The notes beneath the pieces were generated by a model. The model was not told where the DNA came from. It was given only the letters and a program-made list of their open reading frames with translations, and ran no database searches. From positions 1-7,492 of the forward strand of contig JALVEM010000455.1 in assembly GCA_027030825.1 (NCBI GenBank): 7,492 nucleotides of DNA, given 5' to 3'. The translations under genes were made by a program, and so were the position numbers. Positions 1 to 5,704 of this stretch are shown one piece after another (positions within the stretch are counted from its first letter, which is position 1; each line of letters begins with the position of its first letter). This stretch comes from Thiohalobacter sp. (GTDB lineage Bacteria; Pseudomonadota; Gammaproteobacteria; Thiohalobacterales; Thiohalobacteraceae).

Positions 1-56
1 ACCCGGAATCCAGAAACCACGCTGATCCGTGCCATCGTGGCCGAAAATTTTCCTGG

Positions 57-92
57 ATTCCGGATCAGTGCTTCGCACTGTCCGGAATGACC
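57..92. repeat. REP-like nested palindrome, copy A
   Basis: The outer arms attccgga (57-64) and tccggaat (81-88) are perfect reverse complements. Nested inside them is a second perfect stem, cagtgc (66-71) with gcactg (75-80), around a TTC loop. The element is followed by GACC, much as the next palindrome ends in GATGAC. The arm is also complementary to bases 3-13 at the left edge, which probably belong to another copy starting outside the window. The double-stem layout resembles gammaproteobacterial REP-type intergenic elements; family membership is inferred. Confidence 0.6.
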
Positions 93-102
93 GAAGGAGT
101 GG

Positions 103-139
103 ATCCCGGATAACCCGCTGCGCGGGCTTCCGGGATGAC
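103..139. repeat. REP-like nested palindrome, copy B
   Basis: The outer 8-bp arms are atcccgga (103-110) and tccgggat (129-136), and an inner stem cccgc (114-118) pairs with gcggg (122-126) around TGC. It has the same two-storey architecture as the palindrome at 57-92 but different stem sequences, so base changes on the two sides compensate each other. That suggests the folded shape is what is conserved. Its right half is the unit repeated in the array that follows. Confidence 0.65.
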
Positions 140-240
140 TGGGGTGGAGGCTGTGCGGGCTTCCGGGATGACTCGAGGTGGGGTGTTGCGCGGGCTTCCG
201 GGATGACCAAGGGGGACGCTGTGCGGGCTTGCACGATGAC
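120..240. repeat. Tandem array of four half-palindrome units, 33-35 bp period
   Basis: A 20-bp unit, G-Y-GCGGGCTTCCGGGATGAC, starts at 120, 153, 188 and 221. The first three copies are nearly identical, differing only C/T at the second base. The fourth (221-240) has decayed in its centre, reading gcacgatgac instead of ccgggatgac. The 13-15-bp spacers are G-rich and only loosely similar. The unit is the right half of the palindrome at 103-139, so this looks like local amplification of half of a REP-like element. It lies 26 bp beyond the stop codon of the leftward operon and could act as a transcript-end structure. Confidence 0.65.
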
Positions 241-265
241 CAAAGCGGTAGATCCCGAATCGGCA

Positions 266-928
266 TCAGGCCAGCAGGGCGGCGATGATGCCGGTCATGA
301 AGATGCCGTCGAAGGTGCCGGCGCCGCCGATGGAGGCGACGGGAGTGCCCAGGTGGCGGATGTCCTTCAGGTGCAGGAGGTCGGCGCCGATCAGCACCCC
401 CAGCGTGCCGCTGATGTAGGCCAGCGGCGCATTGCCCGTACCGTCGAGCAGCAGGGCGGCGAAGGCGGCCGCCAGCGGGGGAATGATCATGGGCATGGCG
501 ATGCCGAGTCCGGGCACGGGCTGGCTGAACCGATAGCTGATGAAGGTCACGAACACCGTGGCCAGTGTCAGGTCGAGCAGGTCGACCGGACGGTTCAGCA
601 GCAGGTGCAGGGAGAACAGCACCGGAATGACGCAGCCGCCCAGATTCACGGCGATGACGGTCTCGCCGGTGAAGGGCCGGTCGGGCGCCCGCAGCAGGCC
701 CCGCAGCATGGGCGGCACGTCGCCGGCCAGGGCATCGTCGGCGCGGACGCGCGCCACGGGGAGATTGACGGCGCTGCCGAACAGCGAGGCCAGCAGCAGG
801 GTCAGTCCGCCCGAAGGAGAAATGCCCAGCTTGTCGAAGGCCAGCGTGAGCAGGCCCACCTGGACGAACGCCACCAGAAAGACGACGAGGAACAGGAAGA
901 GCAGGAGCTGGAAGGGCGAGAAGGGCAT
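266..928 (-). CDS. DUF1614 family integral membrane protein
   Basis: The 220-residue product is very hydrophobic, with roughly seven membrane segments (about residues 5-33, 40-58, 92-112, 118-137, 142-161, 168-187 and 199-220). I recognise the DUF1614 family from conserved blocks: a VNLGG-C-IP stretch at 94-102, SYRFSQPVPGLGIAMP at 131-146, YISGTLGVLIGADLLHL at 171-187, and a glycine-rich C-terminal segment SIGGAGTFDGIF at 199-210. No biochemical function is established for the family as far as I know. Conserved D183, H186 and D207 in or near the membrane hint at transport or catalysis, but this is only inference. Its ATG shares one base with the upstream stop (TGATG), and GGAG lies about 10 nt before the start, so it is co-translated with the PRPP synthetase homologue. 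It is the last gene of the leftward operon. No T-tract terminator follows; REP-like repeats do. Confidence 0.85.
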   Translation of the reverse strand: MPFSPFQLLLFLFLVVFLVAFVQVGLLTLAFDKLGISPSGGLTLLLASLFGSAVNLPVARVRADDALAGDVPPMLRGLLRAPDRPFTGETVIAVNLGGCVIPVLFSLHLLLNRPVDLLDLTLATVFVTFISYRFSQPVPGLGIAMPMIIPPLAAAFAALLLDGTGNAPLAYISGTLGVLIGADLLHLKDIRHLGTPVASIGGAGTFDGIFMTGIIAALLA

Positions 929-1842
929 CAGGGACTGTCTCCGGGAGAGGGTGGCTCGGCTGCAAGCAGTTCCCTGACGGCCCGGGCCAGTACGCCGTCC
1001 AGACGGATCCGGTTGGTCGGATGGGGCAGGCTGTCGCTGCTCGCGATCTCGTCCACGCCTGCTTCACGCATCGCTTCGATGGCGTCTTCCGCGAACAGGG
1101 CATGGGTCACCAGCGCATGCACCTGGCGTGCGCCCCGCTCCCTGGCCAGGCGGGCCGCCTCGGCCAGCGTGCGCCCGGTCACCGACATGTCGTCGATCAG
1201 CACAACGGTTCGATGGCGCAGCTCCGGGCGGTCCGGAAGCCGGATGTGGACTTCGCGATCGCCCATCCGTTGCTTGCGGGCGACCATCCATTCGAGTGAT
1301 CCGGCCGCAGCGGCCTGCCGGACCCACTGGGCCGATTCCTCGTCCGGGCCCAGCAACACGGCCTCCGGCCAGCGTTCGGCGGCATGGCGGCCCAGCAGGG
1401 GCGCGGCGCTGACCACGCGGGCCCGGGCCACCGGCACGGCGTCGGTGAGCCGGCGGGTCCGGTGCAGGTGCGGATCCACGGTCACCAGGGCTTCGCCCCA
1501 GCGCGCGATCCAGCGCCCGACGATGCGCTGGCTGACGGCCTCGCCGGAGCGGAAGGCCTTGTCCTGCCGCATGTAGCAGAGGTAGGGGAGCACGAGCAGG
1601 ACTCGATGTCCGGCTTCGGCCAGTGTCTCGCAGGCGAGCCCCAGCTCGGTCAGGCGATCGTTCGCCGGGTGCATGGAGGACACGAGGATCAGGATGTCCG
1701 TCAGGGGCTGCGGGAGGCGGACGAGGGATTCCCCGTCCGGGAAGCGGTGCAGGTCGATCTCCAGTGCCGGGATCTCCAGGGCCTTCGCAAGTCGCCGCGC
1801 CGGATCGCGCATCGCGGGAAAGTGGAGCAGGGTAGGAGTCAT
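928..1842 (-). CDS. Ribose-phosphate pyrophosphokinase (PRPP synthetase) homologue
   Basis: The 304-residue cytoplasmic protein belongs to the PRPP synthetase/type I phosphoribosyltransferase-fold family, whose known members make PRPP from ribose 5-phosphate and ATP. Visible landmarks are FPDGE at 34-38, the ND pair at 61-62, PYLCYMRQDKAF at 86-97 (classical PYxxYARQDR), VDPHLHR at 122-128 in place of the usual DLH motif, GPDEES at 165-170, KQRMGDREV at 190-198, and the ribose-phosphate loop VLIDDMSVTGRTL at 214-226. The K-x-R-x-GDREV element resembles archaeal PRPP synthetases more than the bacterial housekeeping Prs. Several classical positions deviate, for example DDMSVTGRT instead of DDMVDTAGT. 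This is therefore probably a specialised paralogue, and its substrate may differ. It starts 2 nt after the stop of the phosphorylase gene without a clear ribosome-binding site, which implies translational coupling. The symbol prs is withheld because this is unlikely to be the main Prs. Confidence 0.85.
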   Translation of the reverse strand: MTPTLLHFPAMRDPARRLAKALEIPALEIDLHRFPDGESLVRLPQPLTDILILVSSMHPANDRLTELGLACETLAEAGHRVLLVLPYLCYMRQDKAFRSGEAVSQRIVGRWIARWGEALVTVDPHLHRTRRLTDAVPVARARVVSAAPLLGRHAAERWPEAVLLGPDEESAQWVRQAAAAGSLEWMVARKQRMGDREVHIRLPDRPELRHRTVVLIDDMSVTGRTLAEAARLARERGARQVHALVTHALFAEDAIEAMREAGVDEIASSDSLPHPTNRIRLDGVLARAVRELLAAEPPSPGDSP

Positions 1843-1844
1843 GT

Positions 1845-3398
1845 TCAGAAGTCCATGGGGATAAAGGGCTCGACGGGCTCCGGACTGAGCCGGTAGCCGC
1901 TGTCCCGGGTGGCGAATTCCCGCGCGAACCGGTATTCGGCCGGCACCTCGGCGTGGACCCGGTAGAGCGGCTCACCGGCCTCGACACGGTCTCCGACCTT
2001 GCGCAGCAGATCGACGCCTGCCCCCTTGCTGAGCGGCGCCCCGGCCAGCCGGGCGATCCGTGCCATGCGATAGTTGTCGATGGCGGCGACGTAGCCTGGC
2101 TTGTCCGCGGTGATCTCGAAGGTCAGCCTGCCTGGCGCCGGCGGGTCCGGGTTGCGGCCCTGGGCGTCGATGATGTCGTTCATCCTCGCCAGCGCGCGGC
2201 CCGATTCCAGAATGTCGCGGGCGATGCTGTAGCCCTGGCCGCCGCGGACATCGGGATCGAATTCGATGATGCGCCCGGCCAGATGCAGGGCCTTCTGGCG
2301 CAGATCCTCCGGGGCATCGGGATCCTGCTCCAGTACCTGCATCACGTCGCGGGCCTCCAGCACCGGCCCGATGCCCCTGCCGACGGGTTGGCGGCCGTCG
2401 GTGAGCACGGCCTCCAGGTGCAGACCGAGCCGGTCGCCCACGTACTCGAAGCGCTTGCGCAGCGAGAGCGCCTGATCCATGCCGCGCACCTTCGCGGTGG
2501 GGCCGACCGGGATGTCGAGCAGCAGATGGGTCGAGCCGGCCGCCAGTTTCTTGGACAGGATGGAGGCCACCATCTGTTCCGGCGAGTCCAGTCCGAGCGG
2601 CCGTTCCACAGAAATCAGGATGTCGTCCACCGGCGCCAGGCGGGCAGTGCCGCCCCAGGCCAGGCAGCCCCGGTGCCGACGCACGATCTCGTGCAGCTCT
2701 TCCGGAGAGAGTTCCACCCGGGCGAGCACCTCCATGGTGTCGGCCGTCCCGGCCGGGGAGGTGATGGCGCGGGAGGAGGTCTTGGGGATCAGCATGCCGT
2801 GGGCGGCGACGATCGGCACGATCAGCATCGAGGTGCGGTTGCCGGGGATGCCGCCGATGCAGTGCTTGTCCGCCACCAGCGGCTCGTCCCACTCGAGCCG
2901 CTCGCCGGTCTCGAGCATGGCCCGCGTCAGATGCAGGATCTCGTCACGGTCCAGCCCGGTCTGGCTGACGGCGACCAGAAAGGCGGCGATCTCGACCTTC
3001 GAGTAGCGATTCTCGCGGATGTCGCGGGCGATGCCGATGAAGTCCTCGTGCGAAAGCCGGTCGCCCGCCATCTTGCGGCGCACGGCCTCCATGGAGGCCG
3101 GCGGCGAGGCATGGTCCACCTCGACCGCCGCCCCCTCCGGCTGTCCGAACTGGGCGAAGGCCTGCTCGGCCAGGCCGATCTCGCCCGGACCGACGATGTT
3201 CTCGTCGTCCACCACGTTGAGCACCGCCAGGATGCGCCGGCCGTCGTGATGCAGCTCGATCTTGGAGAGCGCCTGGAAACCTTCGGCCCGGTACAGCGAG
3301 CAGTTCCGGTGCAGATAGGCGACGTTTTCCCGGTAGGTGTCGATCTCGACGGCCTTGAGGCGCAGGGAGGGACGCCTGTCCTTGTTCTCGCGGGGCAT
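1845..3398 (-). CDS. AMP phosphorylase / type 2 thymidine phosphorylase-like enzyme
   Basis: The 517-residue protein belongs to the nucleoside phosphorylase family II superfamily, in the long subgroup that includes archaeal AMP phosphorylase and bacterial 'putative thymidine phosphorylase 2'. Residues 1-95 form the extra N-terminal domain absent from E. coli DeoA. Residues about 100-170 are the helical bundle, the phosphate-binding DKHCIGGIPGNR lies at 177-188, the signature KTSSRAITSPAGTADTME at 206-223, and the C-terminal PYNP-type domain at about 425-485. GGIPGN and SPAGTAD are the forms I associate with AMP phosphorylase; DeoA-type enzymes have GGVGD and GHTGGT. The likely reaction is phosphorolysis of a nucleotide or nucleoside to base plus ribose 1,5-bisphosphate or ribose 1-phosphate; the substrate is not proven. 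AGAGGT lies about 8 nt before the ATG. It heads a three-gene leftward operon with the PRPP synthetase homologue. Confidence 0.88.
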   Translation of the reverse strand: MPRENKDRRPSLRLKAVEIDTYRENVAYLHRNCSLYRAEGFQALSKIELHHDGRRILAVLNVVDDENIVGPGEIGLAEQAFAQFGQPEGAAVEVDHASPPASMEAVRRKMAGDRLSHEDFIGIARDIRENRYSKVEIAAFLVAVSQTGLDRDEILHLTRAMLETGERLEWDEPLVADKHCIGGIPGNRTSMLIVPIVAAHGMLIPKTSSRAITSPAGTADTMEVLARVELSPEELHEIVRRHRGCLAWGGTARLAPVDDILISVERPLGLDSPEQMVASILSKKLAAGSTHLLLDIPVGPTAKVRGMDQALSLRKRFEYVGDRLGLHLEAVLTDGRQPVGRGIGPVLEARDVMQVLEQDPDAPEDLRQKALHLAGRIIEFDPDVRGGQGYSIARDILESGRALARMNDIIDAQGRNPDPPAPGRLTFEITADKPGYVAAIDNYRMARIARLAGAPLSKGAGVDLLRKVGDRVEAGEPLYRVHAEVPAEYRFAREFATRDSGYRLSPEPVEPFIPMDF

Positions 3399-3431
3399 GC
3401 CGGGACCTCTGCGGTGGAGGGCGTGAGAAGC

Positions 3432-3459
3432 ATTCTACCGGAATCGGGCCGTCACGGAA
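3432..3459 (-). promoter_or_regulatory. Possible sigma-70-type promoter for the leftward operon
   Basis: On the minus strand, TTCCGT (plus-strand 3454-3459) and TAGAAT (plus-strand 3432-3437) are separated by 16 bp. They would give a leader of roughly 25-30 nt before the phosphorylase ATG. The -10 box is good (TAGAAT against TATAAT) but the -35 box is poor, so this is a weak prediction supported mainly by position. Confidence 0.3.
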
Positions 3460-3465
3460 CCAACC

Positions 3466-3492
3466 TCAAGCTGGCGACAGTGCGGCCGATAA
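3466..3492 (+). promoter_or_regulatory. Sigma-28 (FliA) flagellar class promoter for the stator operon
   Basis: TCAAGCTG (3466-3473), exactly 11 bases, then GCCGATAA (3485-3492). The enterobacterial FliA consensus is TAAAGTTT-N11-GCCGATAA. Here the -10 box matches 8 of 8, the spacing is exact and the -35 box matches 5 of 8. It faces the stator genes and would start transcription near 3500, leaving a leader of about 50 nt. Late-class FliA control of stator genes is established in flagellated gammaproteobacteria, so sequence and context agree. Confidence 0.85.
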
Positions 3493-3541
3493 GCCCCTTG
3501 ACGAACCGGGTGCAGGAAGCGCCCTGCAATCACGAGAATCC

Positions 3542-3547
3542 GAGGTG
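3542..3547 (+). promoter_or_regulatory. Ribosome-binding site deciding the GTG start of pomA
   Basis: GAGGTG at 3542-3547 lies 4 nt before the GTG at 3552. No ATG gives a family-like N-terminus here, while translation from this GTG gives MDLATLLGLLGAFG, which matches the start of known PomA proteins. This fixes the start codon. Confidence 0.8.
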
Positions 3548-3551
3548 AAAC

Positions 3552-4322
3552 GTGGATCTGGCGACACTCCTGGGACTGCTGGGCGCATTCGGCATCATCA
3601 CTGCCGCCATCGTGGTCGGTGGCAGTGCCCTCATCTTTGTCAACGTGCCCTCCCTGCTGGTCGTGCTGGGCGGCACCATCTTCGTGGTGCTCATGAAGTT
3701 TCCGCTGGGCCATTTTCTCGGCGCCTTCAAGATCGCGCTCAAGGCCTTCCTCCACAAGAGCGAGGACCCCAACGACCTGATCCGGGAAGGCGTGGCGCTG
3801 GCCAACGTGGCCCGCAAGGAAGGCGTGCTGGGCCTGGAGAACCAGGAGATCAGCAACGAGTTTCTCAAGCGCGGCATCCAGCTGTGCGTGGACGGGCACG
3901 AGCCCGAGTTCGTGCGCAGCATGCTGACCAAGGACATCAATCTCACGATAGAGCGGCACGAGCGCGGCCAGGCCATCTTCAAGGCCATCGGCGACGTGGC
4001 GCCGGCGATGGGCATGATCGGCACTTTGATCGGCCTGGTGCAGATGCTCTCCAACATGGACGATCCCAAGAAGATCGGCCCGGCCATGGCCGTGGCGCTG
4101 CTCACCACGCTCTATGGCGCGGTCATCGCCAACGCCTTCGCCATGCCGATCGCCGACAAGCTCGCCCATCGCACCATGGAGGAACGCCTCAACAAGAGCC
4201 TGATCCTCGAGGCGATCAACGGTATCCAGGAAGGCATCAATCCGCGTGTCATGGAGGAGCTGCTGAAGACCTACCTGCCGCCCAGCAAGCGTGATGCGGT
4301 GGGCGAGAAGGAAGCGGCCTGA
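3552..4322 (+). CDS. pomA: Flagellar motor stator protein PomA (MotA family)
   Basis: The 256-residue inner-membrane protein forms the ring of the flagellar stator channel with PomB; the Vibrio homologue has about 253 residues. Four membrane segments are visible at about 5-25, 31-51, 147-168 and 177-200, with a large cytoplasmic loop between the second and third. Numbering coincides with Vibrio PomA: the loop residues R88, K89, E96 and E99 that contact FliG are present (position 97 is N instead of E). T158 in GTLIGL and T186 in LLTTLYG, residues linked to Na+ conduction, are also kept. Position 31 is N in FVNVPS, where Vibrio PomA has D31. The GDVAPAMGMIGTLIGL block at 147-162 is diagnostic. 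It starts at GTG after GAGGTG and is led by a FliA promoter. pomB follows after 14 nt. Na+ coupling is likely but inferred. Confidence 0.95.
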   Translation: MDLATLLGLLGAFGIITAAIVVGGSALIFVNVPSLLVVLGGTIFVVLMKFPLGHFLGAFKIALKAFLHKSEDPNDLIREGVALANVARKEGVLGLENQEISNEFLKRGIQLCVDGHEPEFVRSMLTKDINLTIERHERGQAIFKAIGDVAPAMGMIGTLIGLVQMLSNMDDPKKIGPAMAVALLTTLYGAVIANAFAMPIADKLAHRTMEERLNKSLILEAINGIQEGINPRVMEELLKTYLPPSKRDAVGEKEAA

Positions 4323-4336
4323 CCGGGGAGTGTGGC

Positions 4337-5704
4337 ATGGATGAGGAAGAGAGCGGGAAGAAGAAGGAGGACGCCGGCGCCCCCGCGTGGGTAATGACCT
4401 TCGCGGATCTGATGTCCCTGCTCATGTGCTTCTTCGTGCTGCTGCTGTCCTTCTCCGAGATGGACGTGGCCAAGTACAAGCAGATCGCCGGTTCCATGCG
4501 CGAGGCCTTCGGCGTGCAGCGGGAGATCAAGGTCAAGGAGCCGCCCAAGGGCATCAACATCATCGCCCAGGAGTTCAGCGCCGGGCGCCCGGATCCCACC
4601 CCCTTCAACATCGTCCAGCAGATCACCACCGACGACATGAAGCGTTTTCTCGATGTCGGGGATCGCAAGCGCAGACATCACGATGGCAGGAAAGGGCGCA
4701 AGGGCGGCGGGCGGCAGGTGGATTCCGGTCATGACGGCAATGCGGCAGGTGAACGCAAGGAACAGGGTCAGGTGGAGGACACCGTCGACGAAATGGTGGT
4801 GGTGCCCAGGGCCGAGATCACGCGGCTGCTACGGGCGCGCGAGGCGGCCGAGAAGCGCCGTGAGCTCGACCGCAAGGTCGACGAGATCCGCGCTGCCCTG
4901 GCCGACCAGATTCGAAAGGGCAATGTCGAGGTCCTGCGCGAGGGCATGAAGATCATCATCCGGATCCGTGAACGCGCCACCTTCCCGCCGGGCAGCGATC
5001 ATCTCAAGGACAGTTTCCGTCCCACGCTGATGAAGATCGGCGGGTTGCTGAAGAAGCTGCCGGGGCGCATCACCGTGGTCGGGCACACGGACGACCGGCC
5101 GATCTTCAACGACCGGTTCCGCTCCAACTGGGACCTCTCCTCGGCGCGCGCGGTCTCGGTCCTGCTGGAGCTGATCGAGGAGGCCGGGTTGCCGGCGAAG
5201 CGTGCCTCGGTCCGTGGACTGGCGGATACGCGTCCCCTGGTGCCGAACGACACGCCCGCACACCGGGCCATGAACCGGCGTGTCGAGATCGTCATCGAGC
5301 AGGGAGACGACCTCAGGGTCAGAACCCCGATCGCCGCGACCGGCAACCAGGAAAAGGCCCGTGCACAGGCGATCGAAGGGATGACGAAGAAGGCCGTGGA
5401 ACGTGAGCGGCTGCGCCAGGAGGCGCGGGAGAGGCGTGCGTCTGCCGTGGCGGAGAAACCGGAGGACGGGATGCGGCAGGGGGCGGGGTCCGGTCAGGCG
5501 GCACCGGCAGGCTCGCAGGAGCAGCAGGCCGGGCGTGACGAAGTCGCGGACGACCCGGCAGCACACAGGGCCGCGGAGACGCCCGCTGCCGATGATCCCT
5601 TCGTGACGGCGCCGTTGCCGGCCGACATCCTGCCGGCGAAGGATGAAAGGAAGGCCGCTCCCTCGGTCGGGCAGCCGGGAGACAGGAATGCAGGAACCTC
5701 GTAG
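4337..5704 (+). CDS. pomB: Flagellar motor stator protein PomB (MotB family) with long C-terminal extension
   Basis: The product has 455 residues, against about 315 for Vibrio PomB. A short charged N-terminus leads into one membrane helix, TFADLMSLLMCFFVLLLSF (21-39). This contains the ion-carrying D24 and C31 at exactly the Vibrio positions, followed by the plug-like segment EMDVAKYKQIAGSMREAFGV (41-60) and INIIAQEF (73-80). A basic, His/Gly/Arg-rich linker spans about 107-150 and a charged helix 155-195. The peptidoglycan-binding OmpA-like domain covers about 205-325, with VVGHTDDRP (247-255), SNWDLSSARA (263-272) and MNRRVEIVI (312-320). It anchors the stator to the cell wall and carries the ion path with PomA. 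Residues 327-455 are an extra Ala/Glu/Arg/Gln/Pro-rich tail with no recognised domain. GGGGAG lies 6 nt before the ATG. The 3' end overlaps the PilZ gene by 17 nt. Confidence 0.93.
   Translation: MDEEESGKKKEDAGAPAWVMTFADLMSLLMCFFVLLLSFSEMDVAKYKQIAGSMREAFGVQREIKVKEPPKGINIIAQEFSAGRPDPTPFNIVQQITTDDMKRFLDVGDRKRRHHDGRKGRKGGGRQVDSGHDGNAAGERKEQGQVEDTVDEMVVVPRAEITRLLRAREAAEKRRELDRKVDEIRAALADQIRKGNVEVLREGMKIIIRIRERATFPPGSDHLKDSFRPTLMKIGGLLKKLPGRITVVGHTDDRPIFNDRFRSNWDLSSARAVSVLLELIEEAGLPAKRASVRGLADTRPLVPNDTPAHRAMNRRVEIVIEQGDDLRVRTPIAATGNQEKARAQAIEGMTKKAVERERLRQEARERRASAVAEKPEDGMRQGAGSGQAAPAGSQEQQAGRDEVADDPAAHRAAETPAADDPFVTAPLPADILPAKDERKAAPSVGQPGDRNAGTS

Noticed and set aside
120..240. Regular 33-35-bp spaced repeats as a possible CRISPR array
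   Set aside because: Units of 20 bp with spacers of only 13-15 bp, which are similar to each other and G-rich, plus clear origin from half of the adjacent palindrome. No cas genes are nearby.
29..1576. Long plus-strand open frame running through the repeats and over two minus-strand genes
   Set aside because: Its translation is Gly/Gln/Arg-rich low complexity with no family resemblance, and it is antisense to well-recognised DUF1614 and PRPP synthetase genes. High GC makes such open shadow frames common.
3499..3504. TTGACG as the -35 box of a sigma-70 promoter for pomA
   Set aside because: No acceptable -10 sequence is found 16-18 bp downstream, and the FliA promoter just upstream explains expression better.
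1953..3548. 531-codon plus-strand open frame antisense to the phosphorylase gene
   Set aside because: It mirrors the codon structure of a clearly recognised enzyme, has no credible ribosome-binding site or domain, and its product is His/Gly/Asp-rich as expected for an antisense frame.
3435..4169. Minus-strand open frame over the pomA gene and the intergenic region
   Set aside because: It is antisense to pomA, which matches known PomA residue by residue. The His- and Gln-rich translation is not protein-like.
4655..4786. Frameshift or foreign insertion in the pomB linker
   Set aside because: The frame stays continuous with normal high-GC codon use, the OmpA domain resumes correctly, and Vibrio PomB also has a low-complexity linker of comparable length here.
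5643..5687. Upstream ATG at 5643 as the PilZ gene start, adding 15 residues
   Set aside because: It would lengthen the overlap with pomB, adds a Pro/Arg/Ser-rich leader not typical of PilZ proteins, and the ATG at 5688 has a GGGAG site at proper distance.
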